A stretch of DNA of 64,000 nt from Patagioenas fasciata (taxonomy: Eukaryota; Chordata; Aves; Columbiformes; Columbidae): the NCBI RefSeq assembly GCF_037038585.1, contig NC_092520.1, forward strand, positions 7,890,501-7,954,500. The letters run 5' to 3'. Below are positions 24,801 through 37,653 of this stretch, in pieces (the first letter of the stretch is position 1; each line of letters begins with the position of its first letter). A program made the translations under genes and the position numbers. The notes under the pieces were generated by a model, which was given only the letters and a program-made list of their open reading frames with translations, was not told the DNA's origin and searched no databases.

Positions 24801-27800
24801 GTTGTATGGGTGTCCTCACAGGCACCGTGTACCTGCACCATGTAACTCAGGTTTTGCGTGCATAACTCCCATAAGATTTCCAGTCGCCTAAATATATTCA
24901 TGTAATCAAAAGCAGAGTTATTCTTTTACTGAAAATAATGAAGCTCTTTTTTTGTGTGTGTGTCTCCTTGCCTATGTGGAGTTTCAGTGTTCCTAAAATA
25001 TGCTTGCAAAAAATGAGAGCATGCCAAAGACCCAGAAATAATCCAGAAAAGGAAAGGAATCCTTCTGCTTTAAGTTACTGATTAGTATTGCAAGTGGCAT
25101 CCAGTTCTCAGGTACGGACCATGAGAAGTAGCTGAGGTAGAATTAATTTTGACATCATTTTATCAAAGTAGATGGTAAAACAAATTAATTGCAGAGTTTC
25201 TTGCTTTTAAATATGCTTTATTATGACATTTAGTTTTTCATGTGTGTAGCTTACATTTTAAGAGCAATGCTTTAGGAAGCAAATTTTTATTGGTGAGAAT
25301 TTAATTTCTCCCGATATTTACTGCACATTACCCTCTACCTTGAATGCATGGCTTCATTTCGTATTAACAGTATCCCTGGAAAACCTTTTCTCTGTAAGCT
25401 ATGCTGAAGCTATGTTTCATTCAAATATAACTTGGGTTCTATTAAAGGTGCATTTTATATATATATATTTAATTTCATCAGATGTATAAGCATTGGCCCA
25501 ACAGATATTCTGGCTCTATAGTATATCTGTCTGCTTATAGAGCTTTAAAAATCTACATTACATAAAAGTGTGTCTATAAAGTGTGGGGACTGTAAAGTAT
25601 GGATTATTCTCTAATGATCCCATCTAGAATAATAACTCCAAGGAAAGGGTTTGCCTTTTGTTTTTTTTTGATTCTTATATAAATCAGTACACTATATTAA
25701 TTAAGCAGAGACTCATTCTGTAGAAGAAAAAGCAAATAATTTCTTGTGTGGTAAAACTTTAGATTGAGGGAGAAAACCATTTTCCAAAGAAATCCAATAA
25801 GCAAAGTTCCTGATGTCCAGTTCTCTTTCAGTATCACGTATCTCTGATTTTTGGTGTTGTAGCAAATGCCCATTCCTCGATCAGCAACATAAACCACAAA
25901 CAGTTATGAACCAGTTAAAGAATCATGGAGTGATAAAGTAATAAAATATACGAAATTGTTAGTTTAGGCTAACTGGTAGGCTCTTGGATAAGATATTGTA
26001 GGACCATAAAAGCTGTTTTATCCTTAAAGAAATTTTTCTTATTGTTGTATTAAGAATTTTGAGTAGAATTCATTGAAACAAAACAGTAATGCAAATGTCT
26101 AGAAATATGTGAGTTTTTGTAGGACTGTGTCTTATCTTCTGAATGGTTCTTGTCAAAGTGGTCTTTCAAAGCCAACAGCGTCAGTCATATGAGTCAAAGT
26201 TTGTTAAAATTGATGCAATTGATGCAATATTAAGCATGATTGAATTTAACGTTATGTGTTAATTTTAAAATAGTGTCATAATAGGCAAAGAAAGAGTAAG
26301 AAAAACTAGAACTATGTCCAGCAGACTTCATGGGGCTCAGCTGATATTGACTTTTGTGGTGTGTGCAAAGGACCCACTCAGGATCAACATGGACATCCAC
26401 AATTTGGGTTACTAAATTGTGCATCCAGTGTATTTGTGGTATTGCTTGAATTTAGTTTTGGTATGAGCACTGAAGAATAGTGGTGCTGAAGAACAAAGAT
26501 GTCTTTGGTTGCATTTGTGATACACTCCAACTGTAAGGTACAACACTTATTTTGGCTGCTAAAAATCAGCTGTGTGCTCCGTTGGATGTTGTCATCCTGT
26601 ACATACAGTGATCCAGACCTTGATGAAAGCCACCAGTCTGCTATTCTTGATGAGAAGAATGTGTGGGAGTTCAGATTCGGAAACTTTGATTTACTTTGGG
26701 TATCAAGGAATATGGTTCTTATTTGACTATTGTGCTGCAGTCCAGGCAGTCAGTTCTTGCTACCAAATATTATTTACGTTTTATAGCTGCCAGACACCCC
26801 CAAAAGGCAAAGTATTGGATGTCTCTGTCTCCTTTGGCTATAACTGGAGTTGAAGATGGTCATCATCTTGGAAGGAGTACTCAGTATTCTTCAGACATGC
26901 CATATTATTGTATTATATCATATGTCTGTTTGCTTGTTGTGCAGAGGTATGAATGTTTGGCAGCGGTGCTGAACAGGATTGTGTTCTATCATGCTAAGTA
27001 CCGTACAAATCCATATGAAGATCTGATCCCAAATCATTTATAACCACTAAAATTTGTCCAAAAGGCCAAAAGTTGCTTTTTTTTTTTGAAAGCCTAGTCT
27101 GCTTCCAAAATTACTGGAGATTCAAGTAGAATCATAGATCTATAGAATCATTTTGGTTGGAAGAGACTCTTAATATCATCAAGTCCAACCACAACCTGAC
27201 TCTGGTACTAAACCATGTCCCTAAGAACCTCATCTGTATGTCTTTTAAACCCCTCCAGGGATGGTGACTCCACCACTGCCCTGGGCAGCCTGTTCCAATG
27301 CCTGACAGCCCTTTCCAGGAATAAATTTTTCCCAATATCCAACCTAAACCTCCCCTGGCACAACTTGAGGCCATTTCCTCTTGTCCTATCACTTGCTACT
27401 TGGGAGAAGAGACCAACACCCTCCATGCTCCAACCTCCTTTCAGGCAGTTGCAGACAGTGACAAGGTCTCCCCTCAGCCTCCTTTTCTCCAGGCTGAACA
27501 ACCCCAGGTCCCTCATAAACCCCAGTGGTGGTGGTTACACAGGCCCTTCCCTGATGTGCTAAAATACTCTTGGTCAAGATACGTTTCCAGTTGACACCAG
27601 AACATCAGTGGTGGCTTTCGGCAAAAGCAGGACAGCCTGGGGGTGACTGGATCTCCCAACATATGCAACCCATTGCTGGTTATTTGGAAAAGTAGATACA
27701 CTGCTACCGAGGGCAGTTGTGGGGGAAAACACTACAACTCCATGCAGGAGCTTAGGGAGGGAGTGAAAATTAAGGTATCCTATTAAAGCTAGAGAGGAAA

Positions 27801-30464
27801 ATTAGCCAGGAAGATAATTACTTGATCTGGGATTTAGCCAGGATTTAGAATTAACACTAGATTCGTTCTTTGTTGCTGTTTGTTCAGTTTGTAGAGTTTA
27901 GGACTGTTTTGGGGTCAATCAAAAGTAGGCATTTTTCTTCTTGATGAACAGAAAAATAAGAATTTAATAGAAAATAAAAACTCTGCTCATACCCTCAAAG
28001 GATGTTACTTTTTTTGTAGCTTTTTTTTAAACAAAAAAGAAGCATACACTTTAGGGAAGGAATGATTAGATGCCCCATCCCTGGTGACATCCCAGACCAC
28101 GCTGGATGGGGCTCTGAGCAACCTGATCTGGTGAAGATGTCCTTGCTCATGGCAGGGGTGGCACTGGATGAGCCTTGAAGGTCCCTTCCAGCCCAAACTA
28201 TTCTATGATTCTATGAATGAGGGAGGGGATGTCAGCACACTTCACCAAGGACTGAGAAAGATGGACTGGAAGAGCATCTCACTGGTGTGGAACTGGTGTT
28301 CCAACCCCTTTTTCTGGTTTCTCGGGGAGTCCACTTCTGAAAAGTGTCCTCAGTGCTGGATACTTTGCAATGGTTTTCCACTACTCTCTGCTGCTTCAAG
28401 TTAGTATAAATATTAATGTATAATAATGTATTCATTGCATAAACCTGTCTATTGGGGGAAAGGTGAATGCCTGATTCCAACCCATGCTTTAAGTTATTAA
28501 CTAATTATTTTATCAAAGGCAGCCAGAACTCTCAGAATATAGTGGGAAGCATGGGTGTTACAGGTGGGCCAGACACAGTCACGAGGTCAGTGAAAAGTAG
28601 GATGTGATTGGGGTTTTCAAGGTGAAAGAAGCTGAGTTCACATGTAGAATTAATTCTTTATTACCAGCCATTTGTTGGGAATATCCCAACCGTATCCCAC
28701 TTGGACCTAGAACTTTGTTTTGAGGCTGTACTTTTGATTTGAGTGATCTGAGGTGTAAGCCCAGCCCAGGTATTGTGACCTGGCCTATGAAAGAGCTGAT
28801 CTCTCTTTGTAGCTTATATATATGAGCTTCCTAGTTATTTAAATATCTTCACTGCTATAAATCACTACTTAATCTTCATAAATATGTGATTTATACATAT
28901 ATATTTATATGTGTGTGTATATACAGATATTTAATTCCAATTCTTTTTTATTTACGGAGTTTTTAATTTCTCTGATAAAATGCTTGTGAGCATCCAGAAT
29001 TTCCGTGAGGAGAAAGAAAATAAATTACATCTTCTTAAAAGTTAATCATGGATTAAATATTCCCTCTTTTTAATTTGAGAATGTTATCAACTTACAGAAT
29101 GCAAATTGAGTCTCTCCCCTTACTCTGAACTAGTTGAATTGTCACGCCATGAGTCCCATGCTACAGGGATCGTGTTCAAGATCTTTGGGTGAACAAAGAC
29201 AATCAATTTTTATATAGTGAAAAAAAATATTTGTTTTCAATTATTTAGGGAAAATAATGATAAAAGCGATCTCTTTTGCTTTCCCAAGCATTTTGACAGT
29301 ACTTTATTTAGTTTAACTAAAGAGTCTGAGCCTCCCTTGGTAATGAAGCTTTCATTGAACTGTACTGTAAGAGATATATATTAAGGCACTTGTTTCAATA
29401 TAATTATTAATTTGTATTTCTTTTACTGTTTGGGAATCTTATTGCAAACTTGGTGGCAATATATTAGTATTACAATAGTGTGTTCAAACATCTGAGTGTC
29501 ATATACATATTTATGGACACTTCTGTGGGCTACTTATGATGGGGAGAAAGGAAGGTAAAGTCTAATTCTCCTTGTTTCTCTGCTTTCTTATATGTAAGAT
29601 GGTGATGTTTGGATTTAATACAATTTTATGTGTCACTCATGCTCTTGGCAAATGACTACAGAGAGATAATAGCGGCAGGAGAAACAGATCTCTGTGTTTC
29701 TGGACTCTTACAGAAAGGCTGGATTGCGACGTTTGAGCCAACACATGAATGGAAGTCTGCTCTCAAAGTCTCATTTTCACCAAAGAAGTAAATAGCAATT
29801 TTATATAGTGAGGGAACCAAAAAAAAAACCCCAAACACCACCCTCTTGGACTCCTGCCTTTCAGATACACATTTGCTATTCAGAGAACAGAGTGCTGCAG
29901 ATGCCAAGCAAACATTTTCATGTCTTCTCAATATATTTTAAGGCCAGTTTTCCTACATGGGTATCCAGAAAGTTTATTGTCTATAATTTTGTAGCTTCTG
30001 CAAACTGTAAATGGGTCTAAAATCCGTAACTTCCATCAGGTTTGGGATGAATTGAAATTAAACGTGTTGTAGATGCCATTCAAAAGGTCATCTTCCCTTT
30101 GCAAGGAGGTCTCAGATAGGCAGTCATCTGTCTGTTGTGGTGTTGGGTTCATCTTCCATTTTGCCCATGTTACTCATGGCACACAGTTAACAACAGAACG
30201 CAACAGCATTTGGTGTAAATGTTCCTTACACGTGTGAGCAATAGAATTAGAAATGTGGAATTAATATTTGAGCATTTAAATACTTTCCAGAGCCAATAAA
30301 GTACTTTTTTTTTTGTACTTGTTCATTTTTAGATACTGACCGAGCTTTAGTGCTGCTGGAAGAATATTGTAAAAAACTAAGGAAGCCAGAAGAGCAACAA
30401 CTGAAAAAAGCCATCAGAAAGGTGATGGGCATCTTTAAAAGCAGCTTGTTTCAGGCACTTCTAG
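12831..30464 (+). CDS. DLG2: DLG2 (PSD-93) N-terminus, L27 isoform, partial
   Basis: The joined coding exons 12831-12849 and 30333-30464 give 50 residues plus one base. The protein begins MPVKKK, then [15 protein letters not shown], and ends [11 protein letters not shown]. This is the N-terminal L27 domain as in DLG1/SAP97 and the L27 form of DLG2, recognised from memory. The phase is exact: exon one ends in a single g and exon two starts 'at', giving Asp. DLG2 is a membrane-associated guanylate kinase scaffold (PDZ, SH3 and GK domains) at synapses; L27 domains pair with partner L27 proteins. Residues such as [13 protein letters not shown] favour DLG2 over DLG1. The rest of the gene is outside the window. 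The head-to-head TMEM126A neighbour agrees with the human locus. Confidence 0.9.
17330..17550 (-). mobile_element. CR1 LINE fragment, type C tail, minus orientation
   Basis: Starts 'agaatcatagaaccattttg' and decodes on the minus strand to the ORF2 end, [19 protein letters not shown] and VLRDMV, in frame. Similarity to the other copies stops near 17550, but the open frame runs on to 17759 into non-CR1 sequence. Confidence 0.9.
19802..20395 (+). mobile_element. CR1 LINE fragment with intact ORF2 C-terminus
   Basis: The frame at 19812-20303 stays open for 163 codons. It covers the C-terminal part of the CR1 ORF2 (endonuclease/reverse transcriptase polyprotein), including [30 protein letters not shown] and [18 protein letters not shown], and ends in TAG. 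Its tail, 'actgtgatattgtgatactg', differs from the ATTCTGTG tails of the other type A copies. The copy lacks the shared one-base deletion. It is 5'-truncated, so it cannot move by itself. Confidence 0.93.
21233..21335 (+). mobile_element. Old CR1 fragment (probable)
   Basis: The words 'ggaactgtttagcctgggaa' and 'gagggacatgac' resemble the ORF2 region [14 protein letters not shown] of CR1. It is short and diverged with no tail. Confidence 0.45.
27128..27517 (-). mobile_element. CR1 LINE fragment, type C tail, minus orientation
   Basis: The reversed tail 'tagaatcatagatctataga' is followed by ORF2 C-terminus in the minus frame with [19 protein letters not shown] and VLRDMV, open for about 100 codons. 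It is truncated near the [13 protein letters not shown] region. Confidence 0.92.
28069..28216 (+). mobile_element. CR1 LINE 3' end, type B tail
   Basis: Only about 150 bases remain, from 'tgccccatccctggtgacat' to the tail 'ctattctatgattctatga'. Confidence 0.9.
28888..28926. repeat. AT/TG simple repeat
   Basis: Mixed ATAT and GTGTGTGT dinucleotide tract of about 40 bases. Confidence 0.7.
30333..30464 (+). CDS. DLG2: DLG2 exon with first part of L27 domain
   Basis: The exon is 132 bases, flanked by 'gttcatttttag' and the donor CTAG before GTAGGT. It encodes [20 protein letters not shown], then [20 protein letters not shown] and ALL. The two phase-1 boundaries are those expected for the L27 exon. 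The L27 domain is about 60 residues, so its second half must be on the next exon. Confidence 0.95.
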
Positions 30465-33279
30465 GTAGGTACTAATATTTAATATTAGATGTATGCTCTC
30501 AAAGTCCAGAGCTGGGTCAAAACCAGTAACTTTTTTATTGCTCACTATTTAATATGTGTTTGCAACTGAACAATTGTGATGATCCTTCCAGGTTCTCTGC
30601 AAGGAAACTTGTCCTGATGTTTCAAAGGTATTTGCTTATTTATAGTGAAGGAAAGCGTAACAAAATCCTCTTGCAAGATAAGGCATTGAATGGTTATTTC
30701 TAAACCTTGCTACCTTCCTTTGTTTAATGGAAATTACTGAACAAGAGTAGGATAAAAATGTGGGTTTTTTTGCAAAGTTGAAGATTAAGCCATCTCCACA
30801 CAGGTAAATGGCCAAAGTTTCATTGACTTCACTGTCACCAAATAACATATAAAATTTTTGTGTCTTTTGTGCTAAATTTTTGTGAAAAATGTCAGCCAAA
30901 GAAACTCAGAAATTAGTCAAGAAAAATGCTCAAGGACACAGTGAAACTTTGGCAGAATGTTCAAATTCATGCATTAATATGCTGAGCATCACAGTCTATC
31001 TTGGATTCACACGAAGGTCCCCATTTCACCTTGTAAATGACAGTATTTTTCAAAATTGAGCACTTGGTGGTTTACAGCTTTATAAAAAATAACTTCCATA
31101 AGTTGTCATATATGTTTTCAAGGTTATGAGCGTACCTGTGTGCTGTAGCATCCCTGTTGTCCCTTGTGCCGTGTCTGTGCTTCCAGTTGTGGAAAGTGGT
31201 GACAGTAACTGTGCGTCAACCTTGCTCTACCTCCCTCTACCCTCTCCCCGTGTTGCATTGACCTCTTGGTGTTTTATTCCTTCACAAACATCTGTAGATT
31301 TTGTGCAGAACTAGGCACATTTCTTAACACAAATGGTGTTTGTAGAAGCACACATACCTTCAAGTCATGGTTGTTTGAAGCCTGAGTACCGATTGTGCTC
31401 GTTGCAGAGCTACAATCATTAACAGTTAGGGAAAAATGTTGATTATACGTCATAAAGGTAGAAGCATGTCAATACTGCACTATTGCTGTGAAAACAATGG
31501 AGGTCTGGGAAGAGTTCCAGTAATTTCTATAGCATTTGTGAAAAATCTGTGTTAACATTTCCTGCAAATGGAAGTGACTAATGTCAATGCTATTTTACTT
31601 GTAATTTCTCTCAGCTTCTTTAAAGTGATTAACTTTATTTTATAAACCTTACGTAATTGTAATTGCTGTGCATTCTGTAAAAAAGTAAACGACTTCATAA
31701 TTGAATAGTATTTACTAAGTAGTTATAAATAGATTTGAACTAAGGAGTGAAAAAGGTGGGATGTTTCTGTGCCATGTTTATGAAGATAACTATGGATGTA
31801 GAAGTGTGAACTGAAGAAATACACAAGTCACAGAATCTACATTAGATGTACATTTACTTCTGTGGTACTTTGAAGTGATCTTTTCAAGTGTTCTAACAAC
31901 ATATGTGCTTTTTGTGTGGCTCCACTGCAATATTTGTTGCATTGCACATGCCAGAAACGAAGAAGTTTCATTACATACATTAAGGCTGAATCCAAAGAAT
32001 ACATGAAATCTTTTGATTACCACAATAACTGATTGAGAAGTGTGGTGTTGCGGAATTTAGATTGCATTTTCATTTGTAGGCCTGTGGATGTCTTGTCTTT
32101 GTAAATGCTTCCTTTTATAAAAGAGATTTGGGAATCACAAGGCATGCTCAGAATCTCCCATTGTTACATTTGGTTTGCTATTCGGTTGGTCTAGATTCTG
32201 CAATAATACAAACGACTGACCTCTCATCAGTATTTTAAGTGTGGCTGTTGATGCTATTACACAATCAATAATGAGGTTCTTGCATAATCGGTACGTCAAC
32301 CCACTTCCATGACATCTGTTTTAGCTTCTTGTCATAGTTTCTTCCATTCACCATCAGACCACCACACAAAGAAGTACCTAAGGCACAGCTTGTCATCTCT
32401 TTTTAAGTTCTGTCCTGCAAGTGCTCCTTTGTCTTTTATATATTTACAGAATGTCTAATTGCCTTGAAAGTATCTATTTTTGAGTGCCTAGTCTTAATTA
32501 GACTTCATTTTCACAGTCTGAGTGTCCATCGCTTTCCAAAATTTGATCTCATTTATAGATGTCAAAAATTGGTTTTATCCAGAACTGATTGACCTTTTGA
32601 ATATTTAGGCTGTAACTACTAATGAAAAATGTAGTTTTGATACAGAATTATTAACCTGGATGCAGAAGTGCACGTTGCTACCAGGCATCAGTGGACAGAA
32701 TTTTATGTGCCAAATTCAGTTTTTGTAGGTCCTACAGCTTTAGTAAAATTTGATTCCTTTACAAATAAATTCAGCTGTTATAACTGTCCCTGTCCTCCAA
32801 GTGTGTGTTCAATCCTTATTAACTTCCAAAATGCTTTTAAAATCTGTAGAATGTCTTAAATTCAGTATAGCAAGAACAGATAAAATAATTATAGAGGCAC
32901 TTTTCAAGTCTAGTGTTGTCTAGTTCCTTTTGTTCTCAAATTTATGCTTGTGCGGTTTGATTCAACCAACCGCCTTTGAACTTTGGCTCTCAGTGTGCGT
33001 GATTTTTTCTGTCCTCAATGTGTTTCATAAATATTAACTGTTGACTACTGAACGAGGGAGTAACATGAGAAAAGTGAAGATTCAATATTTTTCATATGTA
33101 CGCTCTACATATGCAAGAAGTGACTACAAATACAGAAGTTAAAGTTCTGTAAGTGATTTCCAGAAGGATTACTGAAGGATTGTCTTTTTACATTTTAATT
33201 CGGGTTCAAAAGTATCATCTTCTCCCTTTGGGGTGTTCTTGTTTCTGGATGCCTTGCTAGAGTCGCTGTGCTGAGTTAC

Positions 33280-33545
33280 AGCTGAGTTAGTTGCGAAAAG
33301 GCACATTTTCGAAGCAACACGTGGAGCCGCCGTCTCTGGAGACCCATTTACACTCCAGCGGCTCGAACACAATGCTTTGAAAATCCAGCCCTAAGAGGGG
33401 GGGACGAGGAGAAACTCTTCAGAAGGAGCGTGCAAGGGGAAGAACGCACATTTAGATATTGACATCGCTCTTAATTCCAAATCGTTTTCACCAAAAGGAT
33501 TGTACCAATCCTGCTACGCGCGGCGAGGAGCTACGCGACTGTTGT
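33280..33545. promoter_or_regulatory. CpG-rich patch inside the DLG2 intron
   Basis: About 20 CpG dinucleotides occur within roughly 265 bases, including 'ctacgcgcggcgaggag' and 'gctacgcgactg', in an otherwise CpG-poor AT-rich intron. A minus-strand open frame of 67 codons (33372-33169) overlaps it. It could be an alternative promoter, an exon of an unannotated transcript or an old insertion; nothing decides between these. Confidence 0.35.
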
Positions 33546-35288
33546 TACAAGCTTGTGAACATTTTTGCTTTTTGTAGGGCCATTTGTAGCTAAATGATAT
33601 TGAAATCGTAAGTTCCTCTCAAATTGTAGCACATGTTGTTCTGATGGGAGTGTTTATTTTTTATAACCCTGCGAGGAAGAGGAAATGAAACCTGCGGAAA
33701 TCCAAAGGCCTTGTTTGTTGGGATTGTCTCGTAATGGGGCATCTTAGACGCATTGTGCAGAGATAGAAAACCACGAAAGACAGTAATAATAGTCATCTGG
33801 ATAAGTCACAACGACCAAACATTTCTTTTTTTGTTCTATTCTTTATGAAACTTAATCAGTTTTTATAACGCAATACATAGTTTAACACAATTTCTTTCTA
33901 AAACCTTCTGCTATGTATTTGTCCAGCCTTCATTTCATTAAGAAAAGTGCTTGATTTTACAGCTTAGGAGGCTGTTCCGTGGAATGAAAATGGATGAAAG
34001 AGGTTTATGTCAGGGTCGTGGGTTCTGTGTGGTTTTTTATTGTTGTTGTTGTTTTGTAGATATATCTCTATAAAACATCATTTTGTTTCTAGCAGGAATT
34101 AAAGTGCCACAAATAGCTGTAATCATCTTATGCAGTATTAGGTAAAAACTAATCTCAATAGGTTTTTCTAAAATTCGGATAAACCCGATCTGCACTGGAT
34201 GACGTATTTCCTGAGGACTTTGAAACCATGTCTTATGTTTTTTTCTTGTGATTGCGTAAATTTGCCTGAATTTTAAAATGGCATGTTTTCAACTAAAATC
34301 TGCATCACCTTTTTGTTGTTGTTGTCTGTTTTGTTTTGTTTTTAATGGTATTGTACCATTTCTGCAGAATAATGTGGATGTTACAAAACTGCTATGAAAG
34401 AAACTGGAGAGGAACCCGTCATAGGAGTAATGATGGGATGTTGAAACATGCCCCTGTCACAAAAGGAAAACGCTAAGAATGAAAAATGGTAAAGATTTTG
34501 ATAGATGTAGCCATGCATGTCAACTAAGGGTAATAATAAGTCCCCCCATTTGTAGGCTCTAATGCTGAAAAGAAGAATTATGCTGTTTACCATCGAGAGA
34601 GAAGAAGGATGTAGAGGCAATTAATGGAAGGACACGGAATTTGTTTAGGCATGTTGTGTTTAAGGAGAAACCCTTTAAATAGTGACAGGAGGAAATGTGA
34701 GACTAGGGGGAAGGAGATGGGTCAGGACTAGGGAACAGATGTGTGAACAGCAGGGTAAATGGTGAGGAAAGCAGGAGACATGCAACACAGTCCTGGGCTG
34801 GAGATGGAACCTGCAACAAAGTAGGTGTTAAGAACGGTTATAGATGTCAGGGGAAAAGTCAGGATCATGAAACACCTCAAAAATCCAGTGCTAGTCACAC
34901 ATGGTAACGATGGCCTTCAGTGTTAAAGAGCTTGTGAGATACAAAAGGCATAGAAATAATATATAAAATACCACAGGTTGCTATTTTCTTCTTCTATGTT
35001 CTTAGATCATAGAGATTTTAAAGTTACTTTAAGAAACACTGTGATGATATTTTCAGGCTTTTCTCCACAACCACCAAGAATACTCTTGTACTTCTTTCAA
35101 GTGAACGTAAGGTTTGATGCTCATGGCACCATGGAAAGCAAAGCAACACCAAATTTCAGAAGGCTCCTGATAAAGCTGCACGAATTGAGGATATCAAAAT
35201 GGGGAATGTGATTGACAGTCACCTTTCAAAGGCAATGGTGGCCCTCACTAGTACCAATCTTTCTCCATCCACAGGAGGAAGCATGTTC

Positions 35289-35780
35289 ATAGAATCATTG
35301 AATCACAGAATCATAGAATCATTTGGGTTGGAAGGGACCTTCAAAGCTCATCCAGTGCCACCCCTGCCATGAGCAGGGACATCTTCACCAGATCAGGTTG
35401 CTCAGAGCCCCGTCCAGCCTGGCCTGGGATGTCTCCAGGGATGGGCATCCACCACCTCTCTGGGCGACCTGGGACACAGTTTCACCACCCTCAGGGTCAA
35501 AAATTCCTTCCTCATGTGTGGCCTGAATCTCCCCTCTTAATTTAAAACCATCACCCCTTGTTTTATCACAACAGGCCCTGCTAATAAGTCTGTCCCCATG
35601 TTTCTTACAGGCCTCTTTTAAGCACTGAAAGGCCACAATAAGGTCTCCCTGGAGCCTTCTCCAGACTGAACACCCCCAGCTCTCTCAGCCTGTCCTCACA
35701 GCAGAGCTGTTCCAGCCCTCTGATAATCTTGGTGGCCTCCTCTGGCCCCTCTCCAACAGGTCCATATCTTTCCTGTACTG
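35289..35780 (-). mobile_element. CR1 LINE fragment, type B tail, minus orientation
   Basis: Several reversed tail units (atagaatcat, aatcacagaa) are followed by 'gggttggaagggaccttcaa' and about 450 bp of the ORF2 end with frame breaks. Confidence 0.92.
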
Positions 35781-36099
35781 ATGTCACAGCACTTAGTGCT
35801 GTGTCAGTGTTTCAGGAACCAAAAGGATCTTAAATGAATTGCTGTATTGGGAAACTTTTCAGTAGGAAAGCCCAGCTGGGTGTTATCTATTCACACTTGC
35901 CAAGCTCGCCCTCAGTAGATGTTTTTAACCTGCTTATGTGTTCGGCACGCTTAGCTCCTTACCGTGCTCCTAAATGTAAGGTCACTGATCTCATGTCATT
36001 GTTCTCTAAACTTAATCTCAGCGAGCTGGTTTCTGGTCATGTCAGGCTATTTCACCTCCTGTAACAACACTGAATTCCTGGGGAGTTAATCCTGTGCAG

Positions 36100-36205
36100 C
36101 CAAGCCTGTGTCTGGCCCAGGGACTCTGGGCAATCCCCTCGCCCAGGGCCTGAGTCCAGCATTCACAAAGTCAATAGAAAAAACTCCCATTGACTTCACT
36201 TGTCT
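36100..36205. repeat. Possible ancient amniote interspersed repeat remnant
   Basis: 'gggcctgagtccagcattca' and 'actcccattgacttcact' resemble a motif seen in old amniote repeats. This is from memory and could be chance. Confidence 0.3.
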
Positions 36206-37395
36206 TGTATCATGTGTTGGAGTGATTCTCCCAGACATTTATATTCAGACCTTCCCTGACTAAGAGATAAAGATTCTTCTACAGCCGTATCTAAAAATAT
36301 TGAAACTATTACAAATGTCGAGGAGCAAAAGAAATGTGCAAAAACCCTTCAGTGCTCTGTCACATTTGAGAAGCACTCAGATGACATGTCTGACAATGGG
36401 GAAGCCTGTTATTACTCTGCACAGAGCCCTACTTTCCCAAACTGGCATCTTTCTTTGTTGCAGCATAAATTACAGCAGAGCTGAAATTTAAATTCAAGAG
36501 CAGCTTTTGTTTTGCCTGAAGACAGCTGCAGCTGCTTTTATTCTTGAAGTCCAATTCTCTTAGTAAGCAAATTTGCGCTTGCTCTCAAAACAGCTAAAGG
36601 TAGCAGTGCTGGATCTTTGGGATGGTTTGAAATGGTGTGATCCCTTTTTTTAGTTTCTTTTATGAACTAGGGGCTGGACTGCAGCCAGCTCGAGGAACTA
36701 ACCCTCATGGTTCTCCAGCCAAAGTCTGGTTGCACAGAGTGAACCATTTCTTCCAAAAAAAAAAGACAGATCTAACATGGCTGTTTTTCTGAGGATTTTG
36801 GCCCACTGCTATTTTTGCTACCATGGCAATGACATTTACTCTGCAGTATCTTCATTTCTCTCCAACTCTTCTAATTCTCCCCACCTCATGGTACCTGCAG
36901 ATCTTTTGGAGGAATTGAAGCTTCTTCACTTCTATTGATCAACTTCTATCCAGTGGGTAAAGGGTTCAAAGTTAGTTGGTGAGAGCTGGCAGATGGATGC
37001 ACGTGCTGGGAAAGGACAGACAGACGTCACGGTACTATGGGAACATCAGGTATCCAGAAAGGGGAATTCAGAAACGAGGTCAGAAATGTTACCCTGCCTT
37101 TCTTAGTTGTGTCTGTGATGGAGGAGCTGAAATATTTCTCTTTCTCTGAAAATCTCAGAATCGCTTTTGCCTTTGGGACTTACTGGGGGTTACAGTGATG
37201 CTTTACTGGTGAGAGATGAGGAGCAAACAGAGCCAGGGCTTGGTGCTCCCAATTCTTGCTGCCCAAACTGGAAATGTGAGTAGCCCTCCCACAGCAAGTT
37301 CTTCGTATTAATTTGGTTATTTTCCACTCTGAGAGAGTGTGTACTAAGTTGTGGGAATCATGTATGCACCTCCAATTGGGTTTTATTTGAAATAA

Positions 37396-37653
37396 TTTAA
37401 CTACTATAAGCTTGTGAATTACCAGAAAAGACCTGAACCCAAAAGCAAAGCTCTGATACCTCTTATATTTGTGGGAATTTTGATTGGGATCTCATCCTTG
37501 CTGTTGACCTTTTCTTTTAAGAATTACGTAAAACCGCTGCATATGGATGCTGATGGACTCCAAAAAATTCCGAATCCCAGCCCAGGTCTGTATTTGGCTT
37601 CTCAGTCTATCTGTGTACAAGAAGAAACCGATTACAGCACTGATACAACCTAG
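37396..37653 (+). other. Orphan open frame with a membrane-spanning segment
   Basis: The frame is open from 37396 to the TAG at 37653 without an early ATG; the first ATG is at about codon 50. It reads KRPEPKSKALIPLIFVGILI, then GISSLLLTFSF and a polar tail. That is a basic stretch, one hydrophobic segment of about 20 residues, and a 45-residue hydrophilic part. It could be an exon: CAG at 37423-37425 can serve as an acceptor, and GTAATA follows the TAG directly. I do not recognise the protein, and both splice sites are weak. Confidence 0.25.

Larger units (their letters stand above)
12850..30332 (+). other. DLG2: DLG2 intron between start exon and L27 exon
   Basis: This 17.5-kb intron runs from GTGGGC to 'tcatttttag'. 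Apart from CR1 copies at about 17.3, 19.8, 21.2, 27.1 and 28.1 kb it is AT-rich unique sequence. Open frames within the unique parts are short and unrecognised. The stretches 12850-17329, 20396-27127 and 28217-30332 show no gene. Confidence 0.8.

Noticed and set aside
26975-27040. Resemblance of 'taccgtacaaatccatatga' to old amniote interspersed repeats
   Set aside because: Too short and too weak to call from memory.
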